This document shows, piece after piece, positions 49,702 to 58,678 of a DNA stretch of 64,000 bases; the stretch's first letter is position 1; every line of letters begins with the position of its first letter. The notes under the pieces were generated by a model that saw nothing but the letters and a program-made list of their open reading frames with translations, was not told the DNA's origin and did not search any database. This DNA is from JBGPOS01 sp041488155. Its GTDB lineage: Bacteria > Chloroflexota > Dehalococcoidia > Tepidiformales > Tepidiformaceae. A program made the position numbers and the translations under genes. The stretch lies in contig JBGPOS010000003.1 in the NCBI GenBank assembly GCA_041488155.1, positions 1 to 64,000 on the forward strand, in the 5' to 3' direction.

Positions 49702-50100
49702 ATGAGCTCGATACGAAGGAAATCGTTCGCGGTCGTGGCAGCGTCGCTCACGATGGCCGCGATGCTGGGCGGTTCACTTGGGTTCGTCGCGGCCGGCGCG
49801 CGAGACCCCCTTGGCAGCGGCTTCAACGTCGTCGGCGGGCCCCTCTCTGGCGACGTGGGCCCCGCGGCTTTCGTGCAGTGCCTGCCCGCGAGTTCCTGGA
49901 AGGCCATCTACATCTGGAACAGCGCCAACCAGCAGTGGCAGCACTTCTTCAACACCACGAAGGGCTTCCCCGCCTACATCAACCTCGGCCAGGCTGGCGG
50001 GATATCGACCATACCCAAGCTCTCCGGCGTCGTCCTGCTCATGGACAGCGCGGTCTCGAACCCGTTCCTCAAGGACACCTCGGCGCAGGCCTGCCCCTGA
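49702..50100 (+). CDS. Secreted hypothetical protein
   Basis: A 132-residue exported protein: signal peptide with FAVVAASLTMAAMLGGSLGF, cleavage near VAAGA, then a mature part with a pair of Cys (FVQCLP, AQACP) and SSWKAIYIWNSANQQWQHFF. It has a GGAGG ribosome site 8-9 nt before ATG 49702. Function unknown; the Trp-rich segment WKAIYIWNSANQQW recurs in exported proteins of related bacteria. Confidence 0.65.
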   Translation: MSSIRRKSFAVVAASLTMAAMLGGSLGFVAAGARDPLGSGFNVVGGPLSGDVGPAAFVQCLPASSWKAIYIWNSANQQWQHFFNTTKGFPAYINLGQAGGISTIPKLSGVVLLMDSAVSNPFLKDTSAQACP

Positions 50101-50146
50101 GAAGGGATGAGGGATGAGAAGCGGGGGATAAGGGGCGGGACCCGGC

Positions 50147-50866
50147 CTACTCGATAGCGGGCAAGAGTTCCGTCAGGTGTGCGATGGAGCGGTCGGGGAG
50201 AGCGGCCGGATTCTCGCCGAGTTCGAGGCGGCTGCGGTGGATCCAGACGGCGTGCAGGCCCGCCTTGTGGGCTCCGCCGACGTCGGCGTAGAGGTTGTCG
50301 CCTACGTGCCAGGCTTCGCCGGGCGCAGCCCCAACGGCCTTCAACGCATGCTCGAACACCGCGCGGTGGGGCTTGCCCCGGCCGAACTCGCCTTCGATGA
50401 CGATAACGTCCATGTGCCGGGCGATGTCGAAGCGGACGATCTTGTCGCGCTGCAGCGCCGCCGGTCCATTGGTGATGAGGCCGACGCGCAAGCCGGCGTT
50501 CCGGAGCGCTTCGAGCGTCTCAATGCTGTCGTCGAAGAGCCGGAGCCGGGCGCGGTGCTCGGCGGCGTAGCGGCGCGCGATGGCACGGGAGGGCGCCGGG
50601 TCGAGGCCTTCGGCGTCGAGGGCGGCCCGGACGACCTGTTCGCGGGCGTCGTCGAGCCGGACGCGCCAGTGGCCAACAGCTTCCTCGTCGTGCCAGAACT
50701 TCGTAGCCTCGCGCCGGATGGCAGCACGAAGGACGTCCGGATCCGCGCCAAGTGCAGGCGCGATCTCCTGGCAGACCACCTCCCAGGCAACGGTCATCGC
50801 AGCGACACCGTCCAGGAGGGTGTCGTCCATGTCGAAGAAGACGGCGCGCGGAGTCTGAGTCGCCAC
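50147..50866 (-). CDS. HAD-superfamily hydrolase
   Basis: A 239-residue HAD-IA phosphatase (YjjG/phosphoglycolate-like): motif I AVFFDMDDTLLDG, motif II LITNGPAALQRDKI, motif III Lys in FGRGKPHRAVFEHAL, motif IV HVGDNLYADVGGAHKAG. All catalytic residues are present. GTG at 50866 is the start. A 60-nt remnant of the same N-terminus, pointing the same way, lies at 51531-51590. Confidence 0.9.
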   Translation of the reverse strand: MATQTPRAVFFDMDDTLLDGVAAMTVAWEVVCQEIAPALGADPDVLRAAIRREATKFWHDEEAVGHWRVRLDDAREQVVRAALDAEGLDPAPSRAIARRYAAEHRARLRLFDDSIETLEALRNAGLRVGLITNGPAALQRDKIVRFDIARHMDVIVIEGEFGRGKPHRAVFEHALKAVGAAPGEAWHVGDNLYADVGGAHKAGLHAVWIHRSRLELGENPAALPDRSIAHLTELLPAIE

Positions 50867-51005
50867 GTCGTACTTAGCTTAGCCCAGAGGGCCGCTGGAG
50901 ACCCCGGCCGCGCTATCCCCCGACCCTGAGAGCCGCCGGGAGCTCATGCAAGTGCTCAAATGATCCGGTCGGGTATTACCTCGCCTTCGGCTCAAAGAGC
51001 GGGGG

Positions 51006-51029
51006 ACGCCTCCAGAGGAGGCGTATACT
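51006..51029 (+). promoter_or_regulatory. -10 element with overlapping palindrome (protease 1)
   Basis: TATACT at 51024-51029 stands 6 nt before ATG 51036. The palindrome ACGCCTCC-AGA-GGAGGCGT (51006-51024) ends on its first T. A regulator bound here would block the promoter. The same layout recurs before the paralog at 51600. Confidence 0.65.
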
Positions 51030-51035
51030 TCGTTC

Positions 51036-51503
51036 ATGACAAGCAGGGGCGTCGTTAGCTACACGGAAGGGCGAGAGCGGCAGATGGGCAAGGTCTCAAC
51101 GACGATCACCGTTGCGAACAATGTTGACCTCGCCGACGCCCGGCGGGGCATGATTCCCGCGGCCCGGGTTCGATCGGCGGTCCTTACCAATGTGATGGTG
51201 GACACGGGCGCGATGCTCCTCCGCCTTCCGCGGGACGTGATAGAGCGGCTGGGATTGACGGTCCTGGAGGAGGTTGCCGTGATGACCGCGCTCGGGCCAG
51301 GCACAACTCGAATGTACGAAGGCGTGCGCCTGGAGATTGAGGGGCGGCGGGCGAACTTCGAATGCCTGGAAGTGCCGGCTGGCACTCCGCCACTGCTGGG
51401 TGTCTTGCCGCTCGAACGCTTGGGGCTTGAACTCGACCTCAAGCATCAGCGGTTGGTGTTGCTGCCCGACTCCGGCCCAGACAACTACCTCACCATCCTC
51501 TAG
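51036..51503 (+). CDS. Retropepsin-like aspartic protease 1
   Basis: A 155-residue single-domain aspartyl protease-like protein. DTGAM lies at residues 56-60 in VMVDTGAMLLRLPRDVIERLGL. PLLGVLPLERLGLELDLKHQRL is the conserved second half. Single-domain retropepsins act as dimers. Aligning with paralog 2 puts DTG at residue 56 in both from this ATG, confirming the start. It overlaps no neighbour and has its own promoter. Substrate unknown. Confidence 0.85.
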   Translation: MTSRGVVSYTEGRERQMGKVSTTITVANNVDLADARRGMIPAARVRSAVLTNVMVDTGAMLLRLPRDVIERLGLTVLEEVAVMTALGPGTTRMYEGVRLEIEGRRANFECLEVPAGTPPLLGVLPLERLGLELDLKHQRLVLLPDSGPDNYLTIL

Positions 51504-51530
51504 GGAGTTAGCCCGACCCCAAACTCCGTC

Positions 51531-51590
51531 CTGGGCGCCGGACGCGTCCAGGAGGATGTCGTGCATGTCGAAGAAGACAGCGCGCCGCAT
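51531..51590 (-). pseudogene. Remnant of HAD hydrolase N-terminus
   Basis: On the minus strand ATG 51590 begins RRAVFFDMHDILLDA, matching the first ~20 residues of the HAD gene (RAVFFDMDDTLLDG) at 50866 with two motif changes (D to H, T to I). Nothing beyond that is kept. It lies just upstream of the second protease, as the intact HAD start does for the first, so a HAD-to-protease block was duplicated and decayed. Confidence 0.7.
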
Positions 51591-51599
51591 GAGCCGGGG

Positions 51600-51624
51600 A
51601 CGCCCCCAATAGGAGGCGTATACT
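51600..51624 (+). promoter_or_regulatory. -10 element with degenerate palindrome (protease 2)
   Basis: ACGCCCCC (51600-51607) and GGAGGCGT (51612-51619) flank a 4-nt spacer and overlap TATACT (51619-51624), which is 6 nt before ATG 51631. It is the counterpart of the palindrome at 51006, with one changed arm position. Confidence 0.6.
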
Positions 51625-51630
51625 TCATCC

Positions 51631-52122
51631 ATGACGGTCGAGTCGGTCGCAAACCAGCCAAAGGGGCGGACACGTCTGGTGGGGAAAGTCCACGCGACGA
51701 TCGTCGTGTCGAATGTCTTCGACGAAGCGCGGGCCGATGATGGCGAGCTAGCGCCCGAAGAGGTTCGGACGCTGATCCTGCATGAGGTCCTGGTCGACAC
51801 CGGCAGCAACATGCTCTGCCTGCCGGGCGCGATGATACGGCGCCTCGGACTTCGCAAGCTGCGCGATGTCAACGTGGCAACGGCCGTGGGCGAGAAGACG
51901 GCGGCAATCTACCGAGGCGTCAGCCTGTCAGTCGAAGGTCGCGTCGGCACGTTCGAATGCCTTGAGACCCCCGGGGGGGAGATGGCGCTGCTGGGCGTAA
52001 TCCCGCTCGAAGCGCTCGGCATCGAACTGGACCTTCAAAGCCAGAGGCTCATCCTGCTTCCCGAGCGTGGAAACGGCACCTACATCACGGTCCTGGAGTG
52101 GCGGATCCGCCCGGAGCGTTGA
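51631..52122 (+). CDS. Retropepsin-like aspartic protease 2
   Basis: A 163-residue paralog of the previous protease gene. DTGSN lies at residues 56-60 in VLVDTGSNMLCLPGAMIRRLGL, and MALLGVIPLEALGIELDLQSQRL is the second half. The promoter palindrome is shared. It ends 10 nt before the convergent ileS stop. Duplicated protease genes with separate promoters may respond to the same regulator. Confidence 0.85.
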   Translation: MTVESVANQPKGRTRLVGKVHATIVVSNVFDEARADDGELAPEEVRTLILHEVLVDTGSNMLCLPGAMIRRLGLRKLRDVNVATAVGEKTAAIYRGVSLSVEGRVGTFECLETPGGEMALLGVIPLEALGIELDLQSQRLILLPERGNGTYITVLEWRIRPER

Positions 52123-52131
52123 GCGGGCCGG

Positions 52132-55100
52132 TCAATTCCTCCGCACAGCCAGTATCACCTTCGTTCCCTCCAGATCCTGCTCCGCCCGATGGGCTTCGGC
52201 CGGCGGATCTGCTGCCACGAGGGCCGTGCTCAACGTTTCGCCTTTGATGTAGGGCGCCAGTGACTCCATGACGCGCACGATCGCGCCGTCGCCCCGGTAC
52301 CAGGTGGTGATGCGGTCGGCGAGGTCGAATCCGGCCTCGCGGCGCATCTCCTGGATCCGGCGCACGAGTTCGCGGGCGAGGCCCTCGTCAGCGAGCTCGG
52401 GTGTGATGGTGGTGGTGACGGCCACCGTGTAGCCAGACTCCGAGGCGGCGGCGTAGCCAGGCCGGTCCTCGGCCTGGAGCAGGATGTCTTCGGGCTCGAG
52501 TTCGTGGCCTGCAGCCGCGACCGTGCGCCCGCGGCGAACGGACTCCGCGACCTCGGCCGGCGGCAGCATCGCCAGCGCGTCCCGAATGGCTGGTACCTCC
52601 ACCCCGTACTTACGGCCAAGCACAGGCAGGTTGGGCTTCACGGTGTAGCGGACGACTGCCGTCTCGTCTTCGATGAGCGTCAGGCCTTTCGCGTTGAGCT
52701 CTTCGAGGACCAGGTTCTCGTTTCGCCGCAGGGCGACCGCCTCTTCGGCGGCGCGTGGCCGGACAAGGATCTCGGCGACCGGCTGGCGAACCTTTATCTG
52801 GGCCTTCGCCCGCGCCGCCCGCCCGAGTGAGCAGACACGCTTCACAAGTTGGGTCTCTTCGTTGAGCCTTTCATCGATCTGTGAGCGGTTGGCGGCCGGC
52901 CAGGCGGCCAGGTGGACGCTCAGCGGGGCGTCCGCGTCGAGCGATCGCACGAGGTTCTGCCACAGCTCCTCCGCGATGAACGGGGTGAAGGGCGCGAGCA
53001 GCTTCGATAGCGTCACGAGGGCCGTGTACAGGGTGTGGTACGCGCTCTGCTTGTCCTCGTCGGACTCGCTGACGCCCCGCCAGAAGCGCCGGCGCGAGCG
53101 GCGGACGTACCAGTTCGAAAGGTCGTCGACGAAGGCGTCGATGGCGCGAGCGGCGTCGGTCGGATCGTAGGCGTCGAGCTCGGCGGTGACCTTTTCGATA
53201 AGGACGTTGAGTTCGGAGAGGAGCCAACTGTCGATCTCGGGGGCCTGCCCGGCAGGCGCCCGCCGGGGGTCGACCGCATCGATGTTCGCGTAGCTGACGA
53301 AGAAGCTGTAGCTGTTCCAGAGCGTCAGGAGGAAGCGACGAAGGCCCTCTTCGACGAGCGACGGGCTAAATCGACGTGAGGAACCGGCGGGGCTGGCCGT
53401 GAACATGTACCAGCGGGTGGCGTCCGCGCCGTGCTTCTCGATGACATCCCAGGGCTCGGCCGCGTTGCCGCGGCTCTTCGACATCTTGTTGCCCTTTTCG
53501 TCCTGGATGTGCCCGAGGACGATGACGTTGCGGAAGCTGATCCCGTCGGGGACCGCCTCGCAGGCCTTGAGAAGCGTGGCCTCGGCGTGAAGGGTGTAGA
53601 ACCAGCCGCGCGTCTGGTCGATGGCCTCGCAGATGTAGTCGGCGGGGTAGTGGCGGAGGAACTCGTCTTCGTTCTCAAACGGGTAATGCCACTGGGCGTA
53701 GGGCATCGCCCCGCTGTCGTACCAGGCGTCGGCGACTTCGGGTACGCGCCGCATGACCCCCTGGCACTTCTCGCAGCGGAGGGTGACGGCGTCGATGTAG
53801 GGCCGGTGGAGGTCGTCGAGGGCGGCAGCCCGCTCCGGTTCTATCGCGCGCTCGGCTAACTCGCGCCTGGAGCCGATGCAGGCGCTCTCGGGGCAGGACT
53901 CGCACTTCCAGAAGGGCAGGGGAGTGCCCCAGTAGCGCTCGCGGCTGACCGCCCAGTCAATGTTGTTTTCGAGCCAGTTGCCGAAGCGGCCGTGCTGGAT
54001 GTGGTCGGGGTACCAGTGGATGCGTTCGTTCCCTTCGAGCAGCGCTTCGCGCCAGCGCGTCGTGCGGATGTACCAGCTCGGCTTGGCGTAATAGAGCAGC
54101 GGCGTGTGGCACCGCCAGCAGAAGGGGTAAGTGTGCTTGATGGAGCCCGACTTGAGCATGAGGCCGCGCGCTTCGAGGTCGCGGATGACCTCGCCGTCGG
54201 CCTGCTTGGCGAACTGGCCTGCACCCGGCAGGCCGCTGGCCATGGTGCCGCGCAGGTCGATCGGCTGGGCGAACAGGAGCTGGAAGACCTTGCCCTGCTC
54301 GAAATCCTCGCCGCCGAAGGCCGGGGCCGTGTGGACGATGCCCGTGCCGTCGTCGAGAGAGACGTACGCGGCGGGGATCACACGGCGGAGTCCGTCCGTG
54401 GAAGCCGGGTCTGCGACAGGGCGCAGGTGGCCCTGCTGGTCGAATCGCAGGACATCGTGGCCGAGGAGCTCCGGGCGGTAGAGCGGCTCGTACTGGAGGC
54501 CGACGAGGGTTTGACCCAGCACGGTGGCGACGTGCGAGGCCTGGCCGAGGACTTGCTCCGCGAGCGCCGTGGCGACGACGCAGTATTCGCCGTCGTGCTC
54601 GTAGACCCCGTAGTCCGCATCGGGGTTCACGGCCAGGGCCACGTTCCCGGGAAGGGTCCAGGGGGTCGTCGTCCAGGCAATGAGGCTGACCGGCTCGCCC
54701 GCCACGAGCGCAACCCCCGGTACTCCTCCCACGCGGAACTTCACGTAGACGCTGGGGTCGGGCGTGTCGTCTTCGTAGCCCTGGGAGACCTCGTGATCGC
54801 TCAGGCTCGTGTCACAGCGCGGGCAGTGCGGGGTCACCCGGTAGTCCTGGTAGACGAGGCCATGATCCCAGAGCTGCTTAAAGAGCCACCAGCAGCTTTC
54901 GATGTAGTCGTTGTCGCAGGTGACGTAGGGCTGGTCGTAGTCGGCCCAGAAGCCAATGCGGTCGCTGAGACGAGTCCACTCTTCGACGTAGCGGCTGACG
55001 CTTTCCCGGCACTTGTCGTTGAAAGCGGCGATCCCGTAGGCCTCGATTTCGAGCTTGGACTGGAAGCCGAGTTCCCGTTCGATCTCGAGCTCGACCGGTA

Positions 55101-55368
55101 GCCCGTGGGTGTCCCAGCCGCCTTTGCGGGGTACACGAAAGCCTTGCATGGTCTTGTAGCGAGGGATGAGGTCCTTGAAGACGCGGGCAAGGATGTGGTG
55201 GATCCCGGGGCGGGCGTTGGCGGTGGGTGGACCCTCATAAAAGATGAAGAGGTTGTCCGCGGGGCGTTCTTCGACGCTGCGGCGGAAGACCGCGTTGCGC
55301 TGCCAGAAGTCGAGGATGCCCTCTTCCAGCCGCGGGAAGCTCACCTTCGGATCGACCGGCTTGAACAT
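52132..55368 (-). CDS. ileS: Isoleucyl-tRNA synthetase, type 2
   Basis: A 1078-residue class I synthetase that charges tRNA-Ile. The HIGH motif is GIHH (55-58) in PTANARPGIHHILAR; KMSKS appears as GNKMSKSRGN; the CP1 editing domain sits between (LIAWTTTPWTLPGN). Length and the anticodon-binding C-terminus (AIDAFVDDLSNWYVRRSRRRFW) match the eukaryote-like type 2 enzymes, which are usually mupirocin-resistant. A T-box riboswitch precedes it, so uncharged tRNA-Ile regulates it. Confidence 0.96.
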   Translation of the reverse strand: MFKPVDPKVSFPRLEEGILDFWQRNAVFRRSVEERPADNLFIFYEGPPTANARPGIHHILARVFKDLIPRYKTMQGFRVPRKGGWDTHGLPVELEIERELGFQSKLEIEAYGIAAFNDKCRESVSRYVEEWTRLSDRIGFWADYDQPYVTCDNDYIESCWWLFKQLWDHGLVYQDYRVTPHCPRCDTSLSDHEVSQGYEDDTPDPSVYVKFRVGGVPGVALVAGEPVSLIAWTTTPWTLPGNVALAVNPDADYGVYEHDGEYCVVATALAEQVLGQASHVATVLGQTLVGLQYEPLYRPELLGHDVLRFDQQGHLRPVADPASTDGLRRVIPAAYVSLDDGTGIVHTAPAFGGEDFEQGKVFQLLFAQPIDLRGTMASGLPGAGQFAKQADGEVIRDLEARGLMLKSGSIKHTYPFCWRCHTPLLYYAKPSWYIRTTRWREALLEGNERIHWYPDHIQHGRFGNWLENNIDWAVSRERYWGTPLPFWKCESCPESACIGSRRELAERAIEPERAAALDDLHRPYIDAVTLRCEKCQGVMRRVPEVADAWYDSGAMPYAQWHYPFENEDEFLRHYPADYICEAIDQTRGWFYTLHAEATLLKACEAVPDGISFRNVIVLGHIQDEKGNKMSKSRGNAAEPWDVIEKHGADATRWYMFTASPAGSSRRFSPSLVEEGLRRFLLTLWNSYSFFVSYANIDAVDPRRAPAGQAPEIDSWLLSELNVLIEKVTAELDAYDPTDAARAIDAFVDDLSNWYVRRSRRRFWRGVSESDEDKQSAYHTLYTALVTLSKLLAPFTPFIAEELWQNLVRSLDADAPLSVHLAAWPAANRSQIDERLNEETQLVKRVCSLGRAARAKAQIKVRQPVAEILVRPRAAEEAVALRRNENLVLEELNAKGLTLIEDETAVVRYTVKPNLPVLGRKYGVEVPAIRDALAMLPPAEVAESVRRGRTVAAAGHELEPEDILLQAEDRPGYAAASESGYTVAVTTTITPELADEGLARELVRRIQEMRREAGFDLADRITTWYRGDGAIVRVMESLAPYIKGETLSTALVAADPPAEAHRAEQDLEGTKVILAVRRN

Positions 55369-55471
55369 TGCTGCCCTCCTGGGCCGAGATTATGTGAGGG
55401 GGATCTACAACCAGCAGTGACGCTGTGCCGTACCCTCATAGGAGATGGCTGCACGAATGGGAACCGGCGCT

Positions 55472-55765
55472 CAAAAAGAAACGCCCGTCCCCGGACCAGG
55501 GACGAGCGTGCATGCCCGCGGTACCACCCTGCTTCCCGCCAGAGGCGGGCACTTATCGAGGCGCCAACACGCCCCTGCCCTCGCTAACGGTGGGCGTCGC
55601 ACCCCAGGTGCGCACCTTCCGTCCGGGTCTACTTGCCGCTTCTGGCGGCGTTCGGCCGGAAGCTCAGGAGGGATCTTCGCGCCTGCTGCCCGCGCCCCCT
55701 CGCACCGGCCGGGGCTCGCTGGACAGGCTGGCCGACGCTACTCGTCTCCGTCATCGCCTGTATGC
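55472..55765 (-). promoter_or_regulatory. T-box riboswitch of ileS
   Basis: On the minus strand, AGCAGGGTGGTACCGCGG (about 55516-55533) is the T-box antiterminator sequence. It is followed by a stem (arms 55499-55508 and 55482-55491) and TTTCTTTTTG, the intrinsic terminator. Upstream, GACGGAGACGAGTAG near 55747-55762 resembles the start of stem I, and ATC at 55672-55674 is a candidate isoleucine specifier codon. Regulation is at transcription: uncharged tRNA-Ile should prevent termination. Confidence 0.93.
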
Positions 55766-55791
55766 ACCAGTACACCAGCGGGGCGGGCGAG

Positions 55792-56796
55792 ATGTCAATG
55801 ATCCGCCTCGCCTTCCTGGTGACCGGGGTGCTCCTCATTGCGTCGGCCTGCGGCGGCGTCGACGACAGCGAGAGCTCGGCGCCCACGCCAGTGCTGTCAG
55901 CGACACCCGGCGCTTCGCCCACGCCGTATACCCGGACCGAGCCCACGAAGCAGCCGACCGAATTCCGGGTTGCGTTCATCAACCTGATGAGCCCCCTCAC
56001 GCTCGATGCGAACGACCCGGTGGCCGACACCACTTTCGACGACCGGATGGGGATCATCATCGAGGAACTGCGGGCGTTTAGCCCGGACCTCGTGGCCTTC
56101 AACGAAGCATCCGTCACGAAGGCGCACGGGAGCGCCGCCGCGAGGCTGGCGCGCGATCTGAAGATGGAGCTGCAGTATGCCCGCGCGAACCCCTGGTTCC
56201 CGGGACAGAGCAAGGAGCAGAGCGACGAGATTGCCAAACAGATCGGCCTCGAAGAAGGCGAGCTCGTGCTGAGCAAGTGGCCGATCCTGCGGGCCGAGCG
56301 AAGGGGCCTCAATCCTCGCACTTCCGAGACGGGGGAGGGCCGGGCGGCGCTGCATCTCGTCATAAAAGGCCCTCCGGCGCTGGGCGAGATGGACGTCTAC
56401 GTCACGCATCTCACCGGCGGCGGGGACAAAGTCCGTGCAGCCCAGGCGGCCGACTTCGTGTCCTTCATCAAGCAGACGCACGCGACGGGCCCGCTCCTCG
56501 TGATGGGCGGGATGAGCGACCCTGTGGGGTCATTGACGTACGAGGTGTACGACGCGGCTGGCTTGAAGGACATTGGTGATGTGCTGGGTGTCGGGACGTG
56601 TTGCCGGGACAAGGTCATTGGCATCCAACCGCCTTTGAAAGACCGGACGGACTTCCTGCTCACCGAGGGCTGGCCGGCGACTTCGGTTGCAGTGTTCGGC
56701 GACGTGCCGAAGAAGCGGGCCGACGGCACCATGCTCTACGGCAGTGACCACAACGGCCTGCTGGTTGTGTTCCCGATAACCTGGGCAGACCCGTAG
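55792..56796 (+). CDS. EEP-family lipoprotein
   Basis: A 334-residue lipoprotein: signal peptide with lipobox IASAC (about residues 18-22), Ser/Thr-Pro-rich spacer, then an endonuclease/exonuclease/phosphatase domain (FINLMSPLT, FSPDLVAFNEASV, VYVTHLTGGGDK, GSDHNGLLVVF). The usual GDFN motif reads LLVMGGMSD, so a catalytic residue is altered. It may be a weak phosphodiesterase or a non-catalytic relative. ATG 55792 is chosen over in-frame upstream ATG. Its 5' region lies opposite the T-box. Confidence 0.75.
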   Translation: MSMIRLAFLVTGVLLIASACGGVDDSESSAPTPVLSATPGASPTPYTRTEPTKQPTEFRVAFINLMSPLTLDANDPVADTTFDDRMGIIIEELRAFSPDLVAFNEASVTKAHGSAAARLARDLKMELQYARANPWFPGQSKEQSDEIAKQIGLEEGELVLSKWPILRAERRGLNPRTSETGEGRAALHLVIKGPPALGEMDVYVTHLTGGGDKVRAAQAADFVSFIKQTHATGPLLVMGGMSDPVGSLTYEVYDAAGLKDIGDVLGVGTCCRDKVIGIQPPLKDRTDFLLTEGWPATSVAVFGDVPKKRADGTMLYGSDHNGLLVVFPITWADP

Positions 56797-56836
56797 CCGC
56801 GGACTCGCGCGTGGGGCGAGTAGAACATTCGTCCTG

Positions 56837-56842
56837 TATACT
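56837..56842 (+). promoter_or_regulatory. -10 hexamer for leaderless ruvB
   Basis: TATACT, preceded by TG, lies exactly 6 nt before the ruvB ATG with no ribosome site between. Transcription from here would start at or next to the A of ATG. Confidence 0.65.
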
Positions 56843-56848
56843 CTGGTC

Positions 56849-57907
56849 ATGTCCCAGGCAGATGAGCGATTGGTGGCGGCGACTGTCACCGCCGACGACG
56901 CGGAGGTCGAACGGTCGCTGCGCCCCCGCGCCCTCGACGACTTCCCGGGCCAGGAGCGCGTCAAGGAGAACCTCTCGATCGCCATCGAAGCGGCGCGAAA
57001 GCGCGGCGACGCGCTCGATCACCAGCTGCTCTACGGCCCGCCCGGGTTGGGCAAAACCACCCTCGCAACCATCCTCGCCAACGAGATGGGGGTCGCCATC
57101 CGCACGACGAGTGGGCCCGCGATCGAACGGCCCGGCGACCTCGCGGCCGTCCTCACCAACCTCAAGCAACACGACATTCTTTTCATCGACGAGATCCATC
57201 GCCTATCGCAGGCGGTCGAAGAGATCCTCTACCCGGCGATGGAGGACTTCGCCCTGGATATCATTATCGGGAAGGGTCCGGGTGCGCGTTCCGTGCGGCT
57301 CGTGCTGCCGAAGTTCACCCTGATCGGCGCCACGACCCGCTACGCGATGGTCAGCCCACCCCTTCGCGACCGCTTCGGTTCGGTCTACCGGCTCGACTTC
57401 TACGACGCCCCCACCCTGGCAACGATCGTGAAGCGAGCGGCGAGCATCCTCGGGATAGGGCTGCCCGAAGATGCGGCGCAGGAGATAGCGCGGCGATCGC
57501 GAGGGACTCCGCGGATTGCCAACCGCCTGTTGCGGCGAGTCCGAGACTACGCGGAGGTACGCGACAATGGCACCCCGTCGCTCGGCGCGACCCGTGCGGC
57601 TCTCGCCCTGCTGGAGGTCGACGACCTCGGCCTCGACGAAACCGACCGCACGGTCCTGCGATGCATCATCACGAAGTTCGGGGGCGGACCTGTCGGGTTG
57701 GACACGATCGCAGCTTCGATCAGCGAAGAGGCAGACACGATCATGGACGTCTACGAGCCGTTCCTGTTGCAGTGCGGCTTCATCCAGCGCACTTCGCGCG
57801 GCCGGATGGCAACGCCGGCGGCCTATCGCCATCTCGGCATCGCCGTGCCGAACGGCTTCGACGCCCAGGCGAAACTCTGGTTCGAAGCCGCGGAGGAAGA
57901 CGCTTGA
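56849..57907 (+). CDS. ruvB: Holliday junction helicase RuvB
   Basis: A 352-residue AAA+ motor that drives branch migration with RuvA. Walker A GPPGLGKT (63-70), Walker B LFIDEIHRL, sensor 1 GATTRYAMVS, Arg finger PPLRDRFG, and the C-terminal winged helix (ALALLEVDDLGLDETDR). RuvA and RuvC are not nearby. The next gene's TTG start overlaps its stop (TTGA). Confidence 0.96.
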   Translation: MSQADERLVAATVTADDAEVERSLRPRALDDFPGQERVKENLSIAIEAARKRGDALDHQLLYGPPGLGKTTLATILANEMGVAIRTTSGPAIERPGDLAAVLTNLKQHDILFIDEIHRLSQAVEEILYPAMEDFALDIIIGKGPGARSVRLVLPKFTLIGATTRYAMVSPPLRDRFGSVYRLDFYDAPTLATIVKRAASILGIGLPEDAAQEIARRSRGTPRIANRLLRRVRDYAEVRDNGTPSLGATRAALALLEVDDLGLDETDRTVLRCIITKFGGGPVGLDTIAASISEEADTIMDVYEPFLLQCGFIQRTSRGRMATPAAYRHLGIAVPNGFDAQAKLWFEAAEEDA

Positions 57908-58314
57908 GCCGCCAACTCATCTCGTCCGGCGGCAAGTGGGAGCCGATCGTCGGCTATTCGCGCGCCGTCCGGGTGGGGGATCTGGTGTTTGTCGCGGGCA
58001 CCACGGCAGCCAACCCCGACGGGTCGGTTGCTGAGCCCGGCGACGCGTACGGTCAGGCACTTCGCTGCTTCGAGATAATCGCTACAGCGCTGGCTGAGGC
58101 CGGGGCAACCATGGCGGACGTGGTGCGCACGCGCATGTACGTCACCGACATTTCGCGCTGGCAAGAGTTCGGACGTGCCCACGCCGAGTTCTTCCGGGGC
58201 GTGCGACCGGCGGCAACGATGGTCGAAGTCAAAGCGCTCCTCGACCCGGCGATGCTGATCGAGGTGGAAGTAGAAGCGGTGATCGGCGATGCGAATCCCC
58301 GGGTACCAGCCTGA
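57904..58314 (+). CDS. RidA-family (YjgF) deaminase
   Basis: A 136-residue Rid-family protein: SGGKWEPIVGYSRAVRVGDLVFVAGTT, MADVVRTRMYVTDISRW, and the conserved Arg in FRGVRPAATMVEVKALLDPAMLIEVEVEAV. RidA hydrolyses reactive enamines from PLP enzymes; the C-terminal key Arg in VRPA is kept. TTG 57904 overlaps the ruvB stop. Coupling with ruvB seems incidental. Confidence 0.92.
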   Translation: MSRQLISSGGKWEPIVGYSRAVRVGDLVFVAGTTAANPDGSVAEPGDAYGQALRCFEIIATALAEAGATMADVVRTRMYVTDISRWQEFGRAHAEFFRGVRPAATMVEVKALLDPAMLIEVEVEAVIGDANPRVPA

Positions 58315-58429
58315 GACCCCTTGTGAGGGCGGCCCAGCGAGACGCTCGTCCCCGCAATCGGAATCGCGAGGTGCGGCCAACCCGGCTGCGACCCGGTATA
58401 GTTGATGCTTCGAGGAGCGAATCGCTGAC

Positions 58430-58678
58430 ATGACGCTAGAACCCGAAATAGCCTACTTCGCGCAGAACCTCCAAGAGTGGCTCCGGCACTACCGAGGGCA
58501 GTTCGCGCTCGTCAAGGGAGCCCGATTGGCGGGGACCTTCACCACCTTCGCCGAAGCATACGAAGCTGGCGTCCGCGAGTTCGGACTCGAACCGTTCCTG
58601 GTGAAAGTTCTTACCGACGTCGAAGAGCAGGTCCAATACCCGGCACTTGCGGTCGGCGTGCTTAATGCCCGCCTATAA
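58430..58678 (+). CDS. DUF5678-like small protein
   Basis: An 82-residue protein (YFAQNLQEWLRHYRGQFALVKGARLAGTFTTFAEAYEAGVREFGLEPFLVKVL), close to DUF5678-type sequences. TATAGT near 58396 and GGAG give it a short leader. It overlaps the start of an aspartyl protease gene by 14 nt. This pairing, a DUF5678-like gene then a retropepsin gene, suggests a functional unit such as substrate plus protease, which is inferred. Confidence 0.65.
   Translation: MTLEPEIAYFAQNLQEWLRHYRGQFALVKGARLAGTFTTFAEAYEAGVREFGLEPFLVKVLTDVEEQVQYPALAVGVLNARL

Noticed and set aside
57661..57903. Longer RidA start inside ruvB
   Set aside because: The family begins at SRQLISSGG; upstream residues are an out-of-frame reading of ruvB.
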